A DNA stretch of 64,000 bases, from assembly GCF_024494645.1 (NCBI RefSeq), contig NZ_JANHDJ010000005.1:248001-312000 (forward strand), read 5' to 3'. The DNA comes from Halohasta litorea (GTDB lineage: Archaea > Halobacteriota > Halobacteria > Halobacteriales > Haloferacaceae). A model generated the notes under the pieces. The model ran no database searches and was not told the DNA's origin. It was given only the letters and a program-made list of their open reading frames with translations. This document shows, in pieces, positions 7,776 through 17,030 of the stretch (position 1 is the stretch's first letter; each line of letters starts with the position of its first letter). Made by a program: the position numbers and the translations under genes.

Positions 7776-10204
7776 CTCAGAACGCTACGACGACAGCCCC
7801 GGCCGTGCGGTCGATTCTCGACCGCGCCTGTACAGACACCGACCCGCTCGTCTCCGACGAGGAGCGCGAAACGCTTACGACCGAAATCAACCGCACGCTC
7901 TACGACGGCGCGACAGCCGACGAGACCTATCAGGCGGTCATCCAGGCACTCACCGCCCGCGTCGAACGCGACCCCGGCTTCAAACGACTGGCCGCGGCGG
8001 TCTTCCGCCAGCGCTACCAGTACGAACTGTTCGGCGAGGAACTGACCGGCTACGAGTTGGACCGCCGCTACAGGGAGACGTTCGTCGACAACCTCGAACG
8101 AGCGGTCGACCTGGAGCTGCTCGACGAGCGCCTCCTCGATCAGTTCGACCTCGGTGCCCTCGCCGACTACCTCGAACCGGACCGGGACGAAAAATTCGAG
8201 TATATGGCGATGGAGACGCTCTATCAGCGGTACTTCCTCAAAACCGAGGAAAACGGCGAGCATCTCGAACTCCCGCAGGCCTTCTGGATGCGCGTGGCGA
8301 TGGGCCTCGCGCTGAACGAGGACGACCCCCAGCGGCGCGCCAAAGAGTTCTACGACGTGCTCTCGAAACTGGAGTTTACGCCCTCGACGCCCACGCTGTT
8401 CCACAGCGGATCGACCCACCCACAGCTGTCGTCGTGTTACCTGACGACCGCTCAAGACGACCTCGAAGACATCTTCGACTCGTACAAACACCACGCCCAG
8501 CTCTCGAAGTGGAGCGGTGGCCTCGGTAACGACTGGACGAACCTCCGGGCCTCCGGCGCGCTGATCGAGTCGACCGGCGTCGAGTCCACCGGGGTGGTTC
8601 CGTTCCTCCGGATCAGCAACGACGTGACTGCCGCGATCAACCGCTCGGGGAAGCGTCGTGGGGCGGCGTGTGCGTATCTCGCCTGCTGGCATCTCGACTA
8701 CCCGGCGTTTATCGATCTCAAGCGCAACACGGGCGATGAGCGCCGCCGAACCCCGGATATGAACATCGCCTCCTGGATTCCGGATCTCTTTATGAAGCGC
8801 GTCGAGGCGGGCGAGGAGTGGACGCTGTTTAGTCCCGACGAGGTCCCCGAACTCCACGAGCTGTCGGGATCGGCCTTCGAGGAGCAGTACTGCGAGTACG
8901 AGCGACAGGCCGACAACGGCGACCTGCGGCAGTACGAACGCGTCGATGCTGCCGATCTCTGGCGGCAGATGTTGACACGGCTCTTCGAGACGGGCCACCC
9001 ATGGCTGACGTTCAAAGACCCCTGCAACATCCGGTCACCACAGGACCACGTCGGGACGGTCCACTCCTCGAACCTCTGTACGGAGATCACGCTCAACACG
9101 AGTCAGGACGAACACGCCGTCTGCAACCTCGGCAGCGTCAATCTCGCGACCCACACCGAGGACGGCCAGCTGAATCGGGACCACCTCGCCGAGACGATCG
9201 AAACGGCGATGCGGATGCTCGACAACGTCGTCGACCTCTGTTTCTATCCGACCGACGAGGCCGAAGCCTCGAACCGCCAACACCGGCCGATCGGGCTCGG
9301 TGTCATGGGCTTCCACGACGCGCTTATGCAGCAGGGTGTCCCGATGGACTCCGAGCAAGCCATTGAAAAGGCCAACCGATGGCAGGAGTTCGTCTCCTAC
9401 CACGCGATCCTCAACTCCTCGAAACTCGCCGCCGAGCGGGGTGCCTACCCCTCCTACGAGGGATCGAAGTGGGATCGCGGACTGCTCCCACAGGACACGG
9501 TCGACCGGCTCGAAGCCGAACGCGACCGCGAGATCCCGACCGACCGCGAGGAAACCCTCGATTGGTACGTCGTCCGCGAGCAGATCGCCGAGCACGGCAT
9601 GCGGAACTCGAATACGATGGCTATCGCGCCGACCGCAACGATCTCGACGATCAACGGGACGACACCCTCCATCGAGCCGATCTACTCGAACCTCTATGTC
9701 AAATCCAACATGTCCGGCGAGTTCACGATCATCAACGACCAGCTGGTCGAAGCCCTCCAGGACCTCGACCTCTGGGACGACGAGCTGGTCGACCGGATCA
9801 AGTACCACGACGGCTCGATCCAGGAGATCGACGAGATCCCCGACGAAATCAAGCGGCTGTACCGCGGGGCCTTCGAGATCGACCCGCGCCACCAACTGCG
9901 GCTGACCGCCCACCGACAGACGTGGATCGACCAGTCGGTCTCGCATAACGTCTTTTTCCCCTCGACCGACGGATCGCTCCTGGACGACGTCTATACAACG
10001 GCGTGGCGACTCGGCCTGAAGACGACCTACTACCTGCGGACGCTCGGAGCCTCACAGATCGAGAAATCGACGCTGGATATGGCCGAATACGGCAAGACCC
10101 AGCATCGAGACGACGACCAGTCGGGCGAGGCCGCCGCAGACGGTGGCGTCGCCGACGACGAACTCTGTCGCGTCGACGATCCGACCTGCGAGGCCTGCCA
10201 GTAA
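7772..10204 (+). CDS. nrdA: Class I ribonucleotide reductase, large (alpha) subunit
   Basis: 810 residues. It reduces ribonucleoside diphosphates to deoxy forms using a thiyl radical. Cysteines matching the E. coli active-site set are present: C222 (SSCYL), the radical Cys C436 in NLCTE with E438, and C451. A YY pair for radical transfer (KTTYYLRTLGA) and a C-terminal CEAC shuttle pair complete the machinery. The N-terminus lacks the KRDG strand of an ATP-cone; only the later helical part is recognisable, so overall-activity control by dATP is probably weak or absent. It is co-transcribed with nrdR (overlap) and nrdB (49-base gap). Confidence 0.95.
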   Translation: MTQNATTTAPAVRSILDRACTDTDPLVSDEERETLTTEINRTLYDGATADETYQAVIQALTARVERDPGFKRLAAAVFRQRYQYELFGEELTGYELDRRYRETFVDNLERAVDLELLDERLLDQFDLGALADYLEPDRDEKFEYMAMETLYQRYFLKTEENGEHLELPQAFWMRVAMGLALNEDDPQRRAKEFYDVLSKLEFTPSTPTLFHSGSTHPQLSSCYLTTAQDDLEDIFDSYKHHAQLSKWSGGLGNDWTNLRASGALIESTGVESTGVVPFLRISNDVTAAINRSGKRRGAACAYLACWHLDYPAFIDLKRNTGDERRRTPDMNIASWIPDLFMKRVEAGEEWTLFSPDEVPELHELSGSAFEEQYCEYERQADNGDLRQYERVDAADLWRQMLTRLFETGHPWLTFKDPCNIRSPQDHVGTVHSSNLCTEITLNTSQDEHAVCNLGSVNLATHTEDGQLNRDHLAETIETAMRMLDNVVDLCFYPTDEAEASNRQHRPIGLGVMGFHDALMQQGVPMDSEQAIEKANRWQEFVSYHAILNSSKLAAERGAYPSYEGSKWDRGLLPQDTVDRLEAERDREIPTDREETLDWYVVREQIAEHGMRNSNTMAIAPTATISTINGTTPSIEPIYSNLYVKSNMSGEFTIINDQLVEALQDLDLWDDELVDRIKYHDGSIQEIDEIPDEIKRLYRGAFEIDPRHQLRLTAHRQTWIDQSVSHNVFFPSTDGSLLDDVYTTAWRLGLKTTYYLRTLGASQIEKSTLDMAEYGKTQHRDDDQSGEAAADGGVADDELCRVDDPTCEACQ

Positions 10205-10253
10205 CGCTGTCGACCACGACCGAAATCACATCATCACAGCAACCACCAGATCC

Positions 10254-11246
10254 ATGCCAATTCTCAACACCGACGCCGAACACGACCCGAACAAGATCCT
10301 CCCGATCGACTACGACTGGGCCCGCGAGTACTACACGGCGGGCGTCAACAACAACTGGGTACCCGAGGAGATCCCCATGCAGGACGACATCAGCCAGTGG
10401 GAGGGCGAGGCGCTCTCGGCGGCCGAACGCCAGCTCATCGAGTGGAACCTCGGGTTCTTTTCGACCGCTGAGTCGCTGACGGCCAACAACATCGTGTTGG
10501 CACTCTACGAGTACGTCACCGCCCCGGAGTGTCGGCAGTACCTCCTGCGACAGGCCTACGAGGAGGCGATCCACACGGATACGTTCATCTACTGCTGTGA
10601 TTCCCTCGGCTTCGACCCCGACTACCTCTATGGGATGTACGACCGCGTGCCGTCCATCGAGGAGAAAGACGAGTTCGTCGTCGATCTCACGCGGGCGATC
10701 AACCGCCCCGACTTCACTATCGACACGGGCGACGACGTGCGGGCGTTGCTCCGCGATCTCGTCGGTTTCTACGTGATTATGGAGGGAATCTTCTTCTATG
10801 CGGGCTTCGCGATGATGCTCGCGCTGAAACGCCAACAGAAGATGGTCGGCATTGGCCAGCAGTTCGAGTACATCATGCGGGACGAATCGCTCCACGTCGG
10901 CTTCGGCGTCGATCTCATCAACCAGATCCGAACCGAACAGCCGGGTGTCTGGACCGACGAGTTCGGCCAGGAAGTCATCGACCTGATCACCGAGGCTGTG
11001 GAACTGGAGAAGGTCTATGCCTACGAGGCCTGTCCCGACGATATTCTCGGGATGAACCCCGAACAGTTCGCCGAGTACGTCGAACACATCGCCGACCGCC
11101 GACTCGGCCAGCTTGAGCTGCCCGAACAGTACGGCCGCGAGAACCCATTCCCGTGGCTCTCCGAACAGGTCGACCTCAACAAGGAGAAGAACTTCTTCGA
11201 GACGCAGGTCACCGAGTACCAAAGCGGCGGGAGTCTCGACTGGTAG
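10254..11246 (+). CDS. nrdB: Ribonucleotide reductase small (beta) subunit, class Ic (R2c) type
   Basis: 330 residues, ferritin-like. Metal ligands by spacing are E73, E104, H107, E177, E211 and H214. The intervals (31, 3, 73, 107 and 110 residues from the second ligand or to it) equal those of Chlamydia trachomatis R2c. The radical tyrosine position, seven residues after E104, is F111 (in HTDTFIY). The first ligand is Glu rather than Asp, also as in R2c. Class Ic proteins store the oxidising equivalent in a Mn(IV)/Fe(III) centre instead of a tyrosyl radical. ATG at 10254 starts the conserved region. It is the last gene of the nrd operon. Confidence 0.93.
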   Translation: MPILNTDAEHDPNKILPIDYDWAREYYTAGVNNNWVPEEIPMQDDISQWEGEALSAAERQLIEWNLGFFSTAESLTANNIVLALYEYVTAPECRQYLLRQAYEEAIHTDTFIYCCDSLGFDPDYLYGMYDRVPSIEEKDEFVVDLTRAINRPDFTIDTGDDVRALLRDLVGFYVIMEGIFFYAGFAMMLALKRQQKMVGIGQQFEYIMRDESLHVGFGVDLINQIRTEQPGVWTDEFGQEVIDLITEAVELEKVYAYEACPDDILGMNPEQFAEYVEHIADRRLGQLELPEQYGRENPFPWLSEQVDLNKEKNFFETQVTEYQSGGSLDW

Positions 11247-11267
11247 CCTCGGCAGCCATCGCTGCTC

Positions 11268-12605
11268 TCAGAGTTTTGCGGTCGTTTCCTCGATGGCCTC
11301 GGCGTCGACGAAGACGACGACGTGATCGCCGGGGTGGATCTCCGTATCTCCGCGGGGCGTCACGAACCTGTTTTTCCGCGTGATTGCGCCGATGACGACC
11401 CCATCGGGGAGGTCAGCCGCCGACTCACGGATCGGTCGGCCAGCCAGGACGCTGTCGTCGTCGATCTCGACCTCGATGACTTCGGCCTTGTCGGTCTCGA
11501 TGAGGGCGACGTTTTCGGCCTTGCTGGACTGTGTCAGTCGGGTGATCTCCTCGGCGACGACCACACGCGGATTGATCGCCACGTCGATGCCGACCGTTTC
11601 GAACAGTTCGACGTAGGATGGGGTGTCGATAATGGCGACAGTCCGGTCGGTGCCGAGCCGCTGGGCCAGAAGCGACACCAGGAGGTTCTTCTCATCGCTT
11701 TCGAGTGCGGCGACGACGATATCCGCATCGCCGATGTGTTCGCGTTCTAGGAACTCGATGTCGGTCGCATCCGATTCCATGACGGTCGTTTTCGGGAGTT
11801 CTTCGGCGAGTTCGCGGGCCCGGCTGGGGTCCTGTTCGATCAGCCGCGGGCGGAAGCCACGCTCGCCCAGCAGGCGGGCGACGTGGTAGCCGATCTCGCT
11901 GCCGCCGATGATGGCGACCTCCTCGTCGCTGCCTGTCGAATGGTTCGGGGCCAGCGCATCGGCGAAGTTGTGGACGCTCTGGGGGCTCCCGATGACGACC
12001 ACCCGGTCGCCAGCCTCGATAACAGTTGTCCCATCGGGGACGACAACGTCGTCGTCGCGGATCAGCGCCGCGAACGTCAGCGAGTCGTAACGGTCGGCCT
12101 CCTGGATCGTCTGGTCGGCGACCGGACACGCCTCGCTGATCTCGAATTCGGCCATCTGGACCCGCCCTCCGGCGAAGGGGTCGACGTCCACCGCGGCGGG
12201 CAGCCCGACTACGCGGACGATCGACTGGGCAGTCAGCAGGTTCGTACAGACCATGTAGTCGACGCCGAAGGCCCGTTCGGATCGCTCCCAGGTGTCGAGA
12301 TATTTGGTCTGTTTGATCCGGGCGATGGTGAACGCATCGCCGAGTGCGGCGGCGGTCGAACAGACGACGATGTTGGTCTCGTCGTCGTCGGTGCTGGCGA
12401 TCACCATGTCTGCGTCTTCGATCCCGGCCTCTTCGAGCACGCTCGTTTCGGTGCCGTCACCGGCGACTGTCAGCACGTCGTAGGAAAACGCGAGCTCTTC
12501 GGCGCGGTCCTGCCGCGCGTCGACGACGGTTACGTCGTGGCTCCCGGCCAGATCCGCGGCAATACTCTCGCCGACCTGCCCTGCGCCCACGATGAGGACT
12601 CTCAC
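11268..12605 (-). CDS. trkA: TrkA-type K+ transport regulator with two RCK modules
   Basis: 445 residues built as a tandem repeat: two Rossmann TrkA-N domains, each followed by a TrkA-C domain. The first begins VRVLIVGAGQVGESIA; the second has VAIIGGSEIGYHVARLL near residue 230. Such proteins sit on the cytoplasmic face of TrkH/KtrB channels and gate K+ uptake with NAD(H)/ATP, vital for salt-in osmoadaptation. I chose the GTG at 12605 because family members start at (M/V)RVxIVG; ATGs at 12632 and 12668 are in frame and possible. No TrkH gene is nearby. The gene is convergent with nrdB. Confidence 0.9.
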   Translation of the reverse strand: MRVLIVGAGQVGESIAADLAGSHDVTVVDARQDRAEELAFSYDVLTVAGDGTETSVLEEAGIEDADMVIASTDDDETNIVVCSTAAALGDAFTIARIKQTKYLDTWERSERAFGVDYMVCTNLLTAQSIVRVVGLPAAVDVDPFAGGRVQMAEFEISEACPVADQTIQEADRYDSLTFAALIRDDDVVVPDGTTVIEAGDRVVVIGSPQSVHNFADALAPNHSTGSDEEVAIIGGSEIGYHVARLLGERGFRPRLIEQDPSRARELAEELPKTTVMESDATDIEFLEREHIGDADIVVAALESDEKNLLVSLLAQRLGTDRTVAIIDTPSYVELFETVGIDVAINPRVVVAEEITRLTQSSKAENVALIETDKAEVIEVEIDDDSVLAGRPIRESAADLPDGVVIGAITRKNRFVTPRGDTEIHPGDHVVVFVDAEAIEETTAKL

Positions 12606-12819
12606 AACACCATCCCTCTCATAGGGCCGCATTGCTTCCCGTCCGGTATATTGTTTCGCATCGCTCATGGGGCGGTGTCCAGATGGGGAGGAAACGCGAG
12701 TCGCTCTTTCTGATTTGTGGGAGCGAACCATCTCTGAACGACCAGTCGGAGACACCGGCACGACCGGCCCGAACCGATGAACATAACAGTCGTTCACACG
12801 AACCTGAGAGCCAACTCAC

Positions 12820-13455
12820 ATGACCAATAATGATACATCCCACCTCACTGCGAGCGATGTGGCCGAAACGAGGATCGACACCGACCTGCTGATCACGGTC
12901 TCGGGGCCGCCGGGCTGTGGGGCGACGACACTGTGTAATCGGCTCGCCGCGGCGCTGGACTGCCCCTACGTGTCGGGCGGCGATATCTTCCGGGAACTCG
13001 CCGACGAAAAGGGGTTCAGCCTCAACCAACAGATCGCCGAGGCCGATACGTCGGATTCGATCGACCGCGCCCTCGACGAGCGGCTCCAGTCGATCGCCGA
13101 AAAGTGGGGCCAAGCCGACAAACCGTTCATTCTCGAATCGCGCTTAGCGGGCTGGCTCGCCGGAGAACACGCCGATCTTCGGCTCTGGCTCGATGCGCCC
13201 GAATCGGTCCGGCTCGAACGGATCGACGGCCGGATCGAGACCGAAGCCGAAATGCGGGTCCGGGAGGTCAGTGAGGCCGGTCGCTACCAGTCGTACTACG
13301 ATATCGACGTCGACGACCGGGAGTTCTACGATCTCCAGATCAACACCGCCCGCTGGGACAAGGAGGGCGTCTTCCAGCTCGTCCGGGCCGCGATCGAAAC
13401 CTACGACCGCGAGACCGACGAAGGGGCCTTCGATACGCCCCCGGTCGACGTCTAA
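12820..13455 (+). CDS. Cytidylate-kinase-like protein lacking the P-loop lysine
   Basis: 211 residues. It keeps most features of archaeal cytidylate kinase: a glycine-rich loop (SGPPGCGATT, residues 28-37), the YVSGGDIFRELA substrate motif, ESRLAGWLAGE, and a LID/C-terminal part (YYDIDVDDREFYDL). The invariant Walker A lysine is replaced by Ala35 (GCGATT instead of GxGKST). Either another residue supplies the charge, or the protein binds nucleotide without normal kinase activity. The canonical haloarchaeal cmk usually sits in a ribosomal-protein region, so this is probably a paralogue. It starts divergently from trkA about 210 bases away. Confidence 0.75.
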   Translation: MTNNDTSHLTASDVAETRIDTDLLITVSGPPGCGATTLCNRLAAALDCPYVSGGDIFRELADEKGFSLNQQIAEADTSDSIDRALDERLQSIAEKWGQADKPFILESRLAGWLAGEHADLRLWLDAPESVRLERIDGRIETEAEMRVREVSEAGRYQSYYDIDVDDREFYDLQINTARWDKEGVFQLVRAAIETYDRETDEGAFDTPPVDV

Positions 13456-13503
13456 AGCACCGACTACTGGTCTCACAGAGTGAGCGGTCGCAGTAGCCGC
13501 CGA

Positions 13504-15045
13504 CTACCGCGACCGAACGGTCGCCTCGTCCCACTCGGCGAACGGTGTCCCCGTCGCCGACAACGCGGCGTAAGTCTGCTGCATCTCGCGGACGGCCTCG
13601 GGGAACGACGCCCCGCCCGCAATCGAGGACCGAACCTGATCGAGTTTCCACCCGCTGGGCGTCCGTCGCTGGCCCCATCGCGCCTCAATCGGGCCGAGAT
13701 ACCGCTCGATCACCGACTCACTGACTCCCTGTTCGCGGAGTCCGCGGCGGGCATACTCGAAGACTTCTTTATAAATCGTCGCCGAATCGGTCGTCTCCTC
13801 GCCGTCGGCAGTGATCCACGCCAACTCCGCGTCGATTCCCTCCCTCACGGCGTTATAAAAGGCCGTTTCGGCGGTCGACTGATCGAGCGTTTTGGCAGGG
13901 TGATCGGTCACGAGGAGGCCACGGACGAGCCCCGTCACGAGACACTGGAGGCCGACGATGTCGTCGACGGTCGGCTGGGTCGGGATCGGGCGGTACTCGA
14001 TGCGGAGCGACCGTTCGTCGCCGTCGCCGACCGGCTGGCCGCCGGTCACCGCCCGAAGCCACCGCCAGTAGGTCCCCCGTTTGTGGTCGAGTTCCCAGTA
14101 GTCGTCGGCGAACGTCTCCCGTGGCCCGTCGGCCAGCCACTCCCGGAGGAACGGTGCGACGGTCGGATCGTCCACGAGGAAGTCGACGACATCGGTCGGT
14201 TCACCGAGCTTGTCGGGGAACCGGACCTTCTCCCAGGCCCCATTAATCGACTGCTCGAAGACGTCGATCCGGAGCTCGTGGTGCGTTTCGTCGAGGAGCG
14301 CCTCGGGGTCGTCGACGTCGTAGCAGTCGACCGGCAGCAGCGGTGAGTTGGTCGACAGCGCGAGCACCGGTCCGAGGGTGGCAATGGCAGCGTTGTAGGC
14401 CTCCGGGAACGTCGCCGTGTCGGGAACCTGGAGGTGGGGCTGGATCGAACTCGTGAGCGATTCGACGAGGATCGTCGGGACCGACACCTCGGCTCCAGGA
14501 ACCGACAGCGAGACGCTGCCGCCGCACTCCTCTAAGATTTCGGTGTCGATCGCGCTGTAGCGCGGGGAGTGGGCCATGTTGTTCGCAATGAGAACGCCGT
14601 CTTCGCGGTCGATGTCGTCGAAGTACGCGTGGGTCCCCTCGGCGGGCGGCACCGACCACATCGCATCCAGGACGATCTCGCAGTTCTCCTCGCGGGCAGC
14701 CTCCCGCGTCGACGCGACGCTCGCCCGGAGTTGCTCGGCCTGCGATTCGATCCCGGCCTCCGTCAGGCGGTCGGGTGAGGTGTTGAGTTCGGCGTTGTGG
14801 AGCCCGAGTTCCTTCTCGCAGTCGGCCTCGAAGACGGATTTCGGGAGCCGAGTGAGGGTTCCCTCCTCGTCGGTGGCGTACACTTCGAGTTCCATGCCGA
14901 TCCCGAAATCGGGCGAATCGAGATCGCCGTCGGTGATCGCCGCACGCAACCGCTCGGCCTGCTCGTCGACCCGCCGTTCGAACTCGGCGGCCGTCTCCGC
15001 CGACAGCGATTTCCGCACGAGATCGAGAAACGTCGATTGCGTCAT
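13504..15045 (-). CDS. Glutamate-cysteine ligase 2-like protein (long form)
   Basis: 513 residues. The segment GMELEVYA (about residue 50) followed by HNAELNTSP (about residue 83) matches the glutamate- and metal-binding strands of the GCS2 carboxylate-amine ligase fold. SLRIEYRPIPTQPTVDD in the C-terminal half fits the closing strand of the same fold. GshA of haloarchaea, which makes gamma-glutamylcysteine, is shorter (about 360 residues). This longer paralogue could ligate another amine to glutamate; substrate unknown. It begins at the ATG at 15045 and is convergent with the cytidylate-kinase-like gene (48 bases between stops). Confidence 0.65.
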   Translation of the reverse strand: MTQSTFLDLVRKSLSAETAAEFERRVDEQAERLRAAITDGDLDSPDFGIGMELEVYATDEEGTLTRLPKSVFEADCEKELGLHNAELNTSPDRLTEAGIESQAEQLRASVASTREAAREENCEIVLDAMWSVPPAEGTHAYFDDIDREDGVLIANNMAHSPRYSAIDTEILEECGGSVSLSVPGAEVSVPTILVESLTSSIQPHLQVPDTATFPEAYNAAIATLGPVLALSTNSPLLPVDCYDVDDPEALLDETHHELRIDVFEQSINGAWEKVRFPDKLGEPTDVVDFLVDDPTVAPFLREWLADGPRETFADDYWELDHKRGTYWRWLRAVTGGQPVGDGDERSLRIEYRPIPTQPTVDDIVGLQCLVTGLVRGLLVTDHPAKTLDQSTAETAFYNAVREGIDAELAWITADGEETTDSATIYKEVFEYARRGLREQGVSESVIERYLGPIEARWGQRRTPSGWKLDQVRSSIAGGASFPEAVREMQQTYAALSATGTPFAEWDEATVRSR

Positions 15046-15178
15046 TTCCCTGACGGTCGCAATCCAGTTAGATAGACCTGTCGGGGGCGGCAGTCGATGA
15101 GTTCGTCGGGCCGGGTAGTCACCGCCTACGGAGCCGCGAAGCGAGTGTAGGCGACGGCTACCACCGGATGGACACGGA

Positions 15179-15184
15179 TTTATT
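15179..15184 (+). promoter_or_regulatory. TATA box of a probably leaderless transcript (DUF2797 gene)
   Basis: TTTATT is centred about 25 bases before the GTG at 15206, the spacing that places transcription start at or next to the start codon. This leaderless arrangement supports the GTG start. Confidence 0.5.
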
Positions 15185-15205
15185 CGCCCGCCGTGTAGGA
15201 GACGT

Positions 15206-15949
15206 GTGCAGATCGTGGGCTACGATTCGGCAGAGGGCGGGCTACTGCTGAGCGACAGCGAGGGGCTCAGCTACCGCGACCTCGAATCGGGGAGCGAACT
15301 CGAATACACTCTCGGCAGGCGGCACTGCGCGGGAACGATCCACGACGACACCCACATCGTCTGCGAGAACCCGACTGCGCCCTACTGCCCGGACCACCAG
15401 CATACGTGGGTCTGTGCCCGGTGTACCGGAACCTGTCTCAAAGACGAGATGGACTGTTTCGACGATCACGCGGTTTATCTCGCCGCCTTCGCGCCCGATC
15501 AGTTCAAAGTCGGCGTCACCAAGGAATGGCGGCTTGACACCCGGCTCCGCGAACAGGGCGCGGATCGAGCCGCCCACATCCGAACCGTCGACGACGGGCG
15601 GATCGCCCGCCGCCTGGAGGCCGAGATCGCCGAGGAAATTCCGGATCGGGTACGCGTGCCGACCAAGCTATCGGGACTCGGCCAGTCGGTCGACACTGAC
15701 GCATGGGAGGCCCTCCTGGATGAATTTGAACCACTCGAGACGTTCAGTTTCGACTACGGGCTCGCTCTCGACAGCCAGCCGGTCGACGAGACGATGGCGA
15801 CCGGGACCGTTCGGGGAACGAAGGGGCGGCTGTTGGTGTTGGATCGCGGCGGCTCGACGTACGCGGTCGATCTGCGGGAACTGGTCGGCTACGAGGTCAC
15901 CGAGGACCGACAGCGGCGCGAACTCCAGTCCAGCCTCGGCTCTTTTTAA
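15206..15949 (+). CDS. DUF2797 family protein
   Basis: 247 residues. A Cys/His-rich N-terminal half contains HCAG, CENPTAPYCPDH and CARCTGTCLKDEMDC (about residues 33-88), likely one or two zinc sites. It is followed by YLAAFAPDQFKVGVTKEWRLDTRLREQGA, which resembles a GIY-YIG-like core (VGVT...R...QGA), and a C-terminal beta-rich part. These features match DUF2797, a haloarchaeal/actinobacterial family of unknown function. The GTG at 15206 is supported by the TATA spacing. Its TAA overlaps the stop codon of the convergent AI-2E gene by four bases. Confidence 0.8.
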   Translation: MQIVGYDSAEGGLLLSDSEGLSYRDLESGSELEYTLGRRHCAGTIHDDTHIVCENPTAPYCPDHQHTWVCARCTGTCLKDEMDCFDDHAVYLAAFAPDQFKVGVTKEWRLDTRLREQGADRAAHIRTVDDGRIARRLEAEIAEEIPDRVRVPTKLSGLGQSVDTDAWEALLDEFEPLETFSFDYGLALDSQPVDETMATGTVRGTKGRLLVLDRGGSTYAVDLRELVGYEVTEDRQRRELQSSLGSF

Positions 15950-16950
15950 AGACGGTCGTACTGTTCGTCGAACACCTCAAGGGAGGCTTTGAGCGCGCCG
16001 ACGATGATCGGGCCGATGAACAGCCCCATCACACCGAACGCCGAGAGGCCACCGATGACGCCGATGACGATCACCGCCGGGCTGATGTTCGCATACCGGT
16101 CGACGATCACCGGCCGGAGATATTCGTCGGAGACGCCGACGACGATCGTGCCGTAAATGAACAAAAATACGCCAGCGAGGGTCTGACCGGTCGAGACGAG
16201 CCAAACGGCGGCCGGACCCCAGACTAAGAATGCCCCGATGAACGGCAGCAGCGCCAGGAGGATCATGATGACTGTCCAGAACAGGACGTTGGAGATGCCG
16301 ACGACCAGCAGCCCGAGCCCCGCGATCCCGCCCTGAATGATGGCGACGAGCACGTGGCCCAGCAGGACCGCCCGCGTCATGCTGTCGAGCCGGGCATAGA
16401 GGGTCTCCTGGACCGACTGGGGCAGCGGGGTGATCGCCTGGAGCCACTCGACCAGCCGGTTGCCGTCCCGGAGCAGATAGAACAACAGAAACACCGAAAG
16501 TCCGAGGCCGATCGTGAGGTGGGTCAGCGAGGCGACCAGATCCGGTGCGGTGCCGAGGACCGTCTCGCCGAGGCCCTCCAGTCGGGCGGCGATCTCCGCC
16601 GAGAGGTCGATGTCCCGAGCGAGCCGCTCGTTGAGCCACGCCTCCGGCGCTTGGAGTCCGGCGGCCACGTCGTCGGCGGCGAGCTCCCGCGCGATCGTTA
16701 CCGCCTCACCGGCGACCCGAACGGAGAGCCCGACGAACGGGACCAAGAGCGCCAGCGTCACCGCGACCACCAGGAGGGCGGCAGCAGTCGTCGACCGGAC
16801 TCGGGCTTCGAGCCGCGTCTGCAGCGGGGCGAGCACGTAGGCGAGCAACACGGCCCCGATGACAAAGGAGAGATACGGCTGTACCAGTTGAAACGAGAGG
16901 AACAACAGGGCAGCGATCAACAGCAGCAGGACGCCGCGTTGGGCGTTCAT
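15946..16950 (-). CDS. AI-2E family transporter, second copy
   Basis: 334 residues with the same family layout as the protein at 2812-3933: N-terminal helix pair ending VLAYVLAPLQTRLE, a soluble middle, and a C-terminal membrane domain with FYLLRDGNRLVEWL and LFIGPIIVG. It lacks the polar C-terminal extension of the other copy. Substrate unknown. The ATG at 16950 (MNAQRG) is favoured over 16986: a TTTATGC element on this strand at 16977-16983 lies about 30 bases upstream of 16950, consistent with a leaderless message. The two copies are diverged paralogues, not a recent duplication. Confidence 0.85.
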   Translation of the reverse strand: MNAQRGVLLLLIAALLFLSFQLVQPYLSFVIGAVLLAYVLAPLQTRLEARVRSTTAAALLVVAVTLALLVPFVGLSVRVAGEAVTIARELAADDVAAGLQAPEAWLNERLARDIDLSAEIAARLEGLGETVLGTAPDLVASLTHLTIGLGLSVFLLFYLLRDGNRLVEWLQAITPLPQSVQETLYARLDSMTRAVLLGHVLVAIIQGGIAGLGLLVVGISNVLFWTVIMILLALLPFIGAFLVWGPAAVWLVSTGQTLAGVFLFIYGTIVVGVSDEYLRPVIVDRYANISPAVIVIGVIGGLSAFGVMGLFIGPIIVGALKASLEVFDEQYDRL

Positions 16951-17030
16951 GGAGTGGCTAGTCGGTGGGTCATTGCATAAAGCCACGAATAGCCACGCCT
17001 ACGGACCAAACGGGAGCGATATATAACCGG

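Noticed and set aside
15123-15153. CGCCTAC/GTAGGCG inverted repeat before the DUF2797 gene
   Set aside because: Only seven bases per arm with a 17-base gap; could be chance in GC-rich DNA.
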